A stretch of DNA of 64,000 nt from Streptomyces sp. ISL-11 (lineage in GTDB: Bacteria > Actinomycetota > Actinomycetes > Streptomycetales > Streptomycetaceae), in assembly GCF_018614525.1 (NCBI RefSeq), contig NZ_JAGGOL010000016.1, positions 1 to 64,000 on the forward strand, read 5' to 3'. The position numbers and the translations under genes were made by a program. A model generated the notes under the pieces. It was not told the DNA's origin. It saw only the letters and a program-made list of their open reading frames with translations, and searched no databases. This document shows, one piece after another, positions 58,365-64,000 of this stretch. Positions within the stretch are counted from its first letter, which is position 1; every line of letters begins with the position of its first letter.

Positions 58365-58423
58365 GGCGCGTAGCGCGGTGGGGCTGGGCCGTCAGCGCGG
58401 AGTCCCGGAGCGACGCGACCCGG

Positions 58424-58885
58424 TTACGCCGCCGGAGCGAGTGACTCCACCGCCGCGACCAGCGGCGCCAGCTCCGGGCGCTTCGACGCCTCCTGAAGGG
58501 CCTCGCGCAGCGCGGCGTCGTTCGTCGGCCGTGCCTGCTCCAGGAGGGCCAGGCCCGCTTCCGTCACGTCGGTGTAGATGCCGCGGCGGTCGGTGAGGCA
58601 GAGGTAGCGGGTCAGCAGGCCGCGGTCCTCCAGGCGGTTGACCAGGCGCGTCGTCGCGCTCTGGCTGAGGAGGACGGAGTCGGCGACCTGGTTCATGCGC
58701 AGGTGGCCGCCCTCGCCGCTGTGCTGGCGGCTGAGCACGTCGAGGACCGAGAACTCGCGCACGCTCAGGTCGTGGCGCGACTGGAGCGCGCGCTCGATGT
58801 GGACCTCGATCCGGCCGTGCAGCGCGGAGAGCGCGCACCAGCCCTGGGCGAGGCCGAGCAGTGCGGGGTCCGGGGCGCAAGACAT
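58424..58885 (-). CDS. MarR family transcriptional regulator
   Basis: I chose the ATG at 58885 (MSCAPDPALLGLAQGWCALS) with AAGGAGG upstream. The 153-residue protein has the MarR winged helix (NQVADSVLLSQSATTRLVNR, LEDRGLLTRYLCLTDRRG). It is divergent from an MFS gene and separated from it by palindromes, so it likely represses that exporter. Confidence 0.92.
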   Translation of the reverse strand: MSCAPDPALLGLAQGWCALSALHGRIEVHIERALQSRHDLSVREFSVLDVLSRQHSGEGGHLRMNQVADSVLLSQSATTRLVNRLEDRGLLTRYLCLTDRRGIYTDVTEAGLALLEQARPTNDAALREALQEASKRPELAPLVAAVESLAPAA

Positions 58886-58929
58886 GGGGCCCTCCTTCGT
58901 TCGTGACCGTACGGACAGGATAACGCTTC

Positions 58930-58975
58930 GCTGCAATAGCCCGCGCTTGCAAGTAACCCGCGTCTGCAACTATTG
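58930..58975. promoter_or_regulatory. MarR operator candidate
   Basis: The spacer contains CAATAG (58934) and CTATTG (58970) flanking the palindrome CTTGCAAG (58946-58953), with TGCAA repeated three times. It lies between the divergent MarR and MFS genes. Confidence 0.5.
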
Positions 58976-59053
58976 TGGACGCACATAAGGCCCGCTCGCA
59001 ATGAATCTGTGAGTGCGTCCGTCCCGCCCCCTCCCTCGCTGAAGGACCCCGTC

Positions 59054-60271
59054 ATGCCCCTCGCACTGCTGGCGCTCGCCATCGGCGCCTTCGGGATCGG
59101 CACCACCGAATTCGTGACCTCGGGACTGCTCCCCGAGGTGGCGGAGGAGTTCGGCGTCTCCATCCCCACCGCCGGCCTCCTGACCACCGGCTACGCCCTC
59201 GGCGTCGTCGTGGGGGCCCCAATGCTCGCCATCGTCGGCAGCCGCGTGCCGCGCAAGCGGATGCTGATGGCCCTCATGGGGCTGTTCGTCGCGGGCAACG
59301 CGCTCTCCGCCGTCGCCCCCATCTTCGGTGTGATGCTCGCCGGGCGGATCGTCGCCTCGCTCGCGCACGGCGCGTTCTTCGGCATCGGCGCGATCGTCGC
59401 CGCCGGGCTCGTCGCCCCGCACAAGAAGGCGGGCGCCATAGCCATGATGTTCACCGGCCTGACCGTGGCCAATGTGGTCGGTGTCCCGCTGGGCACTCTG
59501 GTCGGCCAGAACCTCGGCTGGCGCGTCACCTTCTTCATCATCGCCGGCCTCGGCGTCCTCGCCATCCTCGGCATCACCGCCCTCGTGCCCCCGCAGCCCC
59601 TCCCCGAGCGCTCCCCGATCCGTGGTGAGCTGGCCGCCTTCCGCAACCCCCAGGTGCTGCTCGCCATGGGGATGACGGTCCTCGGCTTCGGCGGTGTCTT
59701 CACCATGAGCACCTACGTGACGCCGATGATGACCGAGGTCACCGGCTTCGCGCCGTCCTCCGTCACCTGGCTGCTCGTCCTCTTCGGCCTCGGCATGGTG
59801 GCCGGCAACCTCGTCGGCGGCCGGTACGCGGACCGCGCGCTCATGCCCATGCTCTACGTCTCCCTGAGCGCCCTCGCCATCGTTCTGGCCCTGCTGCCGC
59901 TCACCGCGCACAACAAGATCGCGGCGGCCGTCACGATTCCCCTCATCGGCGCCTTCGGCTTCGCGTCCGTCCCGCCGCTCCAGAAGCGCGTCCTGGACCA
60001 GACCGCCGACGCGCCGACCCTCGCCTCCGCCGTCAACATCGGCGCCTTCAACCTCGGCAACGCCATGGCCGCCTGGCTCGGCGGCCTCGTCATCTCCGCC
60101 GGCTTCAGCTACACCGCCCCCAACTGGGTCGGCGCCCTGATGGCGGCCTCCGCCCTCGTCCTGGCCCTGGTGTCCGCGTCGCTGGAGCGGCGTACGAACC
60201 GTGACGGCGGGCGGATCGTCGCCGGCTCGCCGGCGGCGGCGATGACGGCGACCGCGTCCGCGAGTCGCTGA
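59054..60271 (+). CDS. MFS drug/sugar efflux transporter (DHA1 type)
   Basis: I chose the ATG at 59054 with GAAGGA upstream. The 405-residue protein has about 12 helices and the typical DHA1 start LALAIGAFGIGTTEFVTSGL. The loop SRVPRKRMLMALMGLF carries the basic MFS motif. Divergent to a MarR gene, a common arrangement for inducible exporters. The substrate is unknown. Confidence 0.92.
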   Translation: MPLALLALAIGAFGIGTTEFVTSGLLPEVAEEFGVSIPTAGLLTTGYALGVVVGAPMLAIVGSRVPRKRMLMALMGLFVAGNALSAVAPIFGVMLAGRIVASLAHGAFFGIGAIVAAGLVAPHKKAGAIAMMFTGLTVANVVGVPLGTLVGQNLGWRVTFFIIAGLGVLAILGITALVPPQPLPERSPIRGELAAFRNPQVLLAMGMTVLGFGGVFTMSTYVTPMMTEVTGFAPSSVTWLLVLFGLGMVAGNLVGGRYADRALMPMLYVSLSALAIVLALLPLTAHNKIAAAVTIPLIGAFGFASVPPLQKRVLDQTADAPTLASAVNIGAFNLGNAMAAWLGGLVISAGFSYTAPNWVGALMAASALVLALVSASLERRTNRDGGRIVAGSPAAAMTATASASR

Positions 60272-60314
60272 GAGCCGCCCCTTTCCCTTCCGAGATCTCC
60301 CACACCGCGAAACC

Positions 60315-61352
60315 TCAGTCAGGAGCCCCACCGTCATGACCTCCACCACCGGAACTGCCGTCCTCCCGCTCACCACGCTCGAAGCGGAGGCCCTCGTCGC
60401 CGCCGCCCGTCGCGCCGCGGAGGAGCAGGGCGTACGAGCCGCCGTCAGCGTCCTCGACGCGGGCGGGCACCTGCTGGCCTTCCGCCGGGACGACCGCGCC
60501 GTCCTGATCGCGGGGGAGACCAGCACCCGCAAGGCGTCCACCGCGCTCCAGCTGGACACGCCGACGGCGGACGTGGTCGACGCCGTCCAGCCGGGCGGGC
60601 TCTTCCACACCCTGCCCACGGCGCTCGACCGGCCGCTGCTCTTCATCGCCGGTGGTGTTCCCCTGCACCGCGACGGGCGGCTGATCGGGGCGATCGGGGT
60701 GGGCGGCGGCGCGCCGGAGCAGGACCACGCGATCGCCGGCGTGGCGATCACCGAGGTGCTGGGCGGCTGACGGAGGGGACGTCCTCGTCCTCGAACTTTC
60801 TCGACCGCCGGACGGGCTCGATCGTGTGGCCCGTCCGGCGGTCGAGGACGTCCGGCGTGTCCGCGCGCGGCGGCCGCGAGCCGTCAGCCCCCACGGTTTG
60901 AGGACCGAGATCACCGTCATGAAGACATACAGGCTCAGCGACACGCTCGGTGCGGCCACCAGGCTCTGCGCCGGTGCGCCGACCTCATGGCCGGCCGCCA
61001 CGGCGGCGGCCGCGGCGTCGAGCGAGGACCGCAGGGCGAAGGCGGAGGCCGCCGTCGCGGCCAGGGTGATCCAGAACTTGATGTACACCCAGCGGTGACG
61101 GGCCAGCCCCCACGGCGTGCCGAGGGCCAGCACCACCCCACTGACCAGGGACGACAGGCTGATAGGGATGATCAGCCAGTCGCCGAAGATCTTCATCGCG
61201 CGATAGCACGCGGCCGCCGTGCCCGGCGAGGCCGTGGCCGCGCCGGTGAGCCCCAGCGCCAGCAGCCCGAGCGTGAGCCCGAGCCAGCCGACCGAGGTGA
61301 CGACATGGACGGCGAGGAGTGCCCTGCGGGCGGGGCGGGCCAGCTGCTGCAT
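60315..61352 (-). CDS. DUF2269-like membrane protein, stop missing before its terminator
   Basis: The ATG at 61352 starts a protein with four hydrophobic stretches (ALLAVHVVTSVGWLGLTLGL, WLIIPISLSSLVSGVVLALG, WITLAATAASAFALRS, VSLSLYVFMTVISVLKPWG). Related actinobacterial proteins end shortly after KPWG, at about 160-170 residues. Here the frame runs on through a terminator hairpin and antisense across the whole GlcG-like gene to 60315 (345 codons). Only 60846-61352 is likely native; the rest reads like antisense of the neighbour. Function is unknown. Confidence 0.5.
   Translation of the reverse strand: MQQLARPARRALLAVHVVTSVGWLGLTLGLLALGLTGAATASPGTAAACYRAMKIFGDWLIIPISLSSLVSGVVLALGTPWGLARHRWVYIKFWITLAATAASAFALRSSLDAAAAAVAAGHEVGAPAQSLVAAPSVSLSLYVFMTVISVLKPWGLTARGRRARTRRTSSTAGRATRSSPSGGRESSRTRTSPPSAAQHLGDRHAGDRVVLLRRAAAHPDRPDQPPVAVQGNTTGDEEQRPVERRGQGVEEPARLDGVDHVRRRRVQLERGGRLAGAGLPRDQDGAVVPAEGQQVPARVEDADGGSYALLLRGATGGGDEGLRFERGEREDGSSGGGGHDGGAPD
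60336..60770 (+). CDS. GlcG/HbpS-type heme-binding family protein (DUF336)
   Basis: A 144-residue protein of the GlcG/HbpS group, with AAVSVLDAGGHLLAFRRDD, ETSTRKASTA and GGVPLHRDGRLIGAIGVGGGAPEQDH. HbpS is a secreted redox sensor in Streptomyces reticuli; this copy lacks a signal peptide, so it is a cytosolic relative. It starts 64 bp after the MFS stop and may share its transcript. Confidence 0.88.
   Translation: MTSTTGTAVLPLTTLEAEALVAAARRAAEEQGVRAAVSVLDAGGHLLAFRRDDRAVLIAGETSTRKASTALQLDTPTADVVDAVQPGGLFHTLPTALDRPLLFIAGGVPLHRDGRLIGAIGVGGGAPEQDHAIAGVAITEVLGG
60801..60845. terminator. Terminator between convergent genes
   Basis: A perfect 16-bp stem (TCGACCGCCGGACGGG and complement) with a 13-base loop lies between the GlcG-like gene and the membrane protein gene. 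Confidence 0.8.
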
Positions 61353-61443
61353 GGTTCCACCGTGGCGCGGGCCGCGCGCGGTGGCGTCCGACGGCGGGAG
61401 TATTCCCGCGTACTCACCGGCGAGTACGCCTACCCTCGGGGCT

Positions 61444-62076
61444 GTGACCAGACTGCACCTGTTCGATATGGACGGAACCCTCATGCATGGTTCCGCGGCG
61501 GCGATCGAGATATCCCGGCAGCTCGGGCTGGAACGCGAGATCGCCGAACTGGAACGGGCATTCGCCGCCCGGCAGCTCACACCGGCCCGTTTCGCGGCGC
61601 TGGCCGTCGAACTGTGGCAGGAACTCACCGAGAAACAGGTCACCGCCGCGTTCGACGGCGCTCCCTGGATGGACGGCATCCGCGACGTATGGGCGGAGAT
61701 CAGGGCCCGGGGCGAGCGGTGCGCGGTGATCTCGCTGTCTCCGGGCTTCTTCGTGGAACGCCTGCTGACCTGGGGCGCCGACGCCGCGCACGGGTCGCGC
61801 TGGCCCGCGGTGCCGTTCCGGGATCCGGTGGACCCGGCGGGCATTCTCGACGCGGACGCGAAGGTACGGATCGCCGACGAAATGTGCGCGGAGTTCGGGC
61901 TCACCCGTGCCGATTGCGTCGCCTACGGGGATTCCATGTCGGACGCCCGGTTGTTCGCCGTCGTGCCGGTCTCGGTGGCGGTGAACGCGGACCATCACGT
62001 ACGCGATATCGCCGCGCACGCCTATGCGGGGCGGGATCTGCGGGAGGCCTACGAATTGGTCGGTGACGGGCGGTAA
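61444..62076 (+). CDS. HAD-IB family phosphatase
   Basis: The GTG at 61444 gives 210 residues. Motif I is LFDMDGTLM (Asp8 nucleophile, Asp10), motif II the Ser in VISLSPGFF, and motif IV YGDSMSDARLF. This is the SerB-like HAD-IB group, which removes phosphate from small metabolites such as phosphoserine. The substrate is not known. It is divergent from the DUF2269-like gene. Confidence 0.88.
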   Translation: MTRLHLFDMDGTLMHGSAAAIEISRQLGLEREIAELERAFAARQLTPARFAALAVELWQELTEKQVTAAFDGAPWMDGIRDVWAEIRARGERCAVISLSPGFFVERLLTWGADAAHGSRWPAVPFRDPVDPAGILDADAKVRIADEMCAEFGLTRADCVAYGDSMSDARLFAVVPVSVAVNADHHVRDIAAHAYAGRDLREAYELVGDGR

Positions 62077-62415
62077 TTGGCGATGTCGGTCCAATGAGCC
62101 TGATTCGATCAGGCCCTCGCCGAGGCGGGTTGTGAATTCCCGCGCTCCCGGTATGGTCAACCCCGGTTCGTCGGGCAGCGCTTGGTGTCTGCTGATCGCT
62201 TCGTGTGCCTTGCCTTCGGGCGTGCGAAAGCGGCTCAGCCTAGCCTCAACCGGCCTTGCGGCGCCCGCGCTTCCGGTGAATTGTTCGGGAGCCGCGCGGA
62301 TGATGGCATGCTGCGCGGACGGGAACAGCGCCCCCTGAGCAGAGCGGGGAATTCCGGCACATTCCGGCGCGGCCGGGTGTGCGAGGACCGACCGAGAGAC
62401 GTTCGAGGCGAGACG
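62077..62415. other. Spacer before the globin gene
   Basis: This 339-bp region contains a small hairpin (GCCTGAT-TCG-ATCAGGC at 62098-62114) that may end the phosphatase transcript. Neither strand shows a gene I recognise, despite open frames on both. Confidence 0.45.
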
Positions 62416-64000
62416 ATGAAGGACGCTCCGACCACGAGGCCGGCCGACGGCGGCGACGACGGCGCCGGGGGTGAACGGGGCGGGGACCGGGGCTGGTTCA
62501 CCCCCCGAGAGGGCGGCGGACGCCATGCGGCCCCCGAGGGCGGTGCGGGTGCGGGGCGCCCGGCGGCCGAGCGGCGGGGCAAGTGGGTGGCCGTAGGGAT
62601 GGTCGACCCGCCCCGCGCGCAGGAGGCCGGGCCTCCACGGGGGCCCGCGTCCGCGGGGGAGAGCGCGACGCCGGGCGAGGCCACACCGGGGCCCGCGTCC
62701 GCGTGGGAGGGCATGACTCAGCCAGGGCCTGTGCGGCCCGAGGCCGCGACCACGCCGGTGTGGGGTGACGGCTTGCAGTACGAGCCGTTGCGGCATGAGT
62801 CCGCGCGGGAGACCGCGACACCGCCGGGCCCACCGGAGCCTCCACCGCGCCAGGCCCCCGCCCAGCCCGCGCCCCCGCCTTCGGTCTACGGACCAGCAGC
62901 CGACGCGCCTTGGGAGCGCGTCACACCCCCGGCCCCACCGGGGCCTCCACCTGGCCAGGCCGCGGCGGATCTCGCGTCCGCGTGGGAGCGGGCGACATCG
63001 CACGTACCGCCCGCGCCGCCGTCTTCCGTGGCCGGATCAGCCCGCGCCGCCGCGTGGGAGCGCGCGACGCCACCAGCCCCGCCAGGGCCCCGACCCGGCG
63101 AGGCCGGGCCGGCGCCGGCGTCCGCGTGGGAGGTCGTGACACCGCAGGTATCACCCGAGCCCCCGTCTTCCGCGTCAGCTTCAGCAGGCGCCCCCGCGTG
63201 GGAGCGCGCCACGCCCCCAGCCCCACCGGGACCTCCGCCAGGCCAGGCCGCACCGGCGCCAGCGTCCGCGTGGGAGGGCGTGACACCGCACGTACCGCCC
63301 GAGCCCCCGTCTTCCGCGGCCACTTCGGCAGCCGGCCCCGCGTGGGAGCGCGCCACGCCACCACCCCCGCCCGGGCCTCCGCCCGGCCAGGGCGCGCCGG
63401 GTCCCGCTGTCCCGTGGGTACGCGCGACGCCGCACGTACCGCCCGGCCCCCCGCCCCCTTCCGCTGCCTCAATCGCCCCCGCCCCCGCTTGGGAGCATGC
63501 GGCAACTCCCCAGCCCCCAGCGCCGCAGGTCAAGCCCGCGCCCGCCGCCTGGGAGCGCGTCTCACCTCCCGGTTCCCCGTTCTCCCCGGCCGGTCATGGG
63601 TCCGCTCCCGCCCGGGAGGGCGCCGCGTTCCCCGACGCCCGGGCCGCCGCTTCCGCCCGCGAGCGTCAACCCGGCTCCCCGAATTCCCCCGAGCATCAAC
63701 GGCTCACCGAGCCGCCTGCGGACAGGCGTACGCGCCCCACCGCTCTCCCCTTCGCGCAGACTTCCCCCTCCCCCGACGCCGTGCTCATCCGGCGGACCAT
63801 GGCCGAGCTCGGGCCCGTCGCCGACAAGGCGACCTCGTACTTCTACGCGCTCCTGTTCGTACGCCACCCCGATCTGCGCGAACTCTTCCCCGCCGCCATG
63901 GACACGCAGCGCGACCGCCTCTTCAAGGCGTTGCTCGCCGCCGCCCAGCACGTGGACGACACCGCCACGCTCACCGAGTACCTCTCCCGGCTCGGTCGCG
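62416..64000 (+). CDS. Globin domain protein with long repeat-rich N-terminus (partial)
   Basis: The ATG at 62416 (GAGG upstream) opens a frame that runs off the window end after 528 codons. The first 450 residues are Pro/Ala-rich. Tryptophans fall exactly every 24 residues from W166 to W334, with two alternating unit types. A globin-like helical domain begins near residue 455 (VLIRRTMAELGPVADKATSY, FVRHPDLRELFP), the N-terminal part of flavohaemoglobin-type proteins. Such proteins often have a reductase domain after the globin for NO detoxification; that part is not in the window. Confidence 0.85.
   Translation, partial: MKDAPTTRPADGGDDGAGGERGGDRGWFTPREGGGRHAAPEGGAGAGRPAAERRGKWVAVGMVDPPRAQEAGPPRGPASAGESATPGEATPGPASAWEGMTQPGPVRPEAATTPVWGDGLQYEPLRHESARETATPPGPPEPPPRQAPAQPAPPPSVYGPAADAPWERVTPPAPPGPPPGQAAADLASAWERATSHVPPAPPSSVAGSARAAAWERATPPAPPGPRPGEAGPAPASAWEVVTPQVSPEPPSSASASAGAPAWERATPPAPPGPPPGQAAPAPASAWEGVTPHVPPEPPSSAATSAAGPAWERATPPPPPGPPPGQGAPGPAVPWVRATPHVPPGPPPPSAASIAPAPAWEHAATPQPPAPQVKPAPAAWERVSPPGSPFSPAGHGSAPAREGAAFPDARAAASARERQPGSPNSPEHQRLTEPPADRRTRPTALPFAQTSPSPDAVLIRRTMAELGPVADKATSYFYALLFVRHPDLRELFPAAMDTQRDRLFKALLAAAQHVDDTATLTEYLSRLGR
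62911..63414 (+). repeat. 72-bp / 144-bp coding repeat in the globin gene
   Basis: Seven consecutive Trp-to-Trp intervals are exactly 24 codons (W166, 190, 214, 238, 262, 286, 310, 334). Units alternate between type A (WERATPPAPPGPPPGQ) and type B (WEGVTPHVPPEPPSS), so the true period is 48 codons, repeated four times. Codons differ between copies, so it is old rather than recent. Confidence 0.9.

Noticed and set aside
61414-63003. 529-codon minus-strand frame across the phosphatase and globin genes
   Set aside because: It is the antisense of a Pro/Ala-rich coding repeat; the plus strand has a clear start, ribosome site and globin domain.

Overview
This is the replication-origin core of a high-GC actinobacterial chromosome, almost certainly a Streptomyces. 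The evidence is the gene order (gyrA-gyrB-recF-gnd-dnaN-oriC-dnaA-rpmH-rnpA-yidD-yidC-jag-rsmG-parA-parB, trxA-trxB-sigM-murJ, then rpsF-ssb-rpsR-rplI-dnaB), frequent GTG starts, a SigR-type promoter in front of trxB, FemX and mycothiol-dependent enzyme genes, and a cluster of parS sites of the form GTTTCACGTGAAAC.

Layout. 1-9.1 kb: end of a DLW-39 gene, tRNA-Ile with a clear terminator, DUF3566 gene, gyrA, gyrB, DciA-like gene, recF and gnd, all on the minus strand. 9.1-13.9 kb: a perfect 97-bp tandem repeat built from the dnaN 3' end, then dnaN, the oriC spacer with many DnaA boxes, and dnaA. 13.9-17.3 kb: rpmH to rsmG on the plus strand. 17.3-20.8 kb: parA-parB and a GNAT gene. 20.8-30.3 kb: thioredoxin system, sigM and its anti-sigma factor, pseudokinase, MurJ and DUF6049 protein. 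30.5-35.3 kb: CCA-adding enzyme, MFS transporter, inositol phosphate synthase with a PadR regulator. 35.6-42.7 kb: bifunctional PBP, GT87 enzyme, alanine-racemase-like protein, FemX and a small membrane protein. 43-48.2 kb: rpsF-ssb-rpsR-rplI, MATE transporter and dnaB. 48.2-64 kb is more variable: ABC transporter with an unusual regulator, lipoprotein, mycothiol-dependent enzyme, thioredoxin/MerR pair, serine hydrolase, aminotransferase, TetR and MarR regulators, MFS transporter, GlcG-like protein, HAD phosphatase, and the start of a globin protein with a long repeat region.

The genes cover four linked tasks: initiation and elongation of replication (DnaA, DnaN, DnaB, DciA-like protein, gyrase, Ssb), origin segregation (ParA, ParB, ten parS sites), cell-wall building (MurJ, PBP, FemX), and RNA or protein maturation (RnpA, YidC, CCA enzyme). 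No mobile element, prophage or CRISPR array was seen. The most unusual signals are parS sites at the tips of terminator hairpins, parS sites inside genes always read as V-(S/P)-R-E-T, a DnaA-box cluster in front of dnaB, the 97-bp repeat beside dnaN, a thioredoxin gene with no in-frame start, a membrane-protein gene with no stop before its terminator, and a globin with a strictly periodic Trp/Pro-rich repeat.
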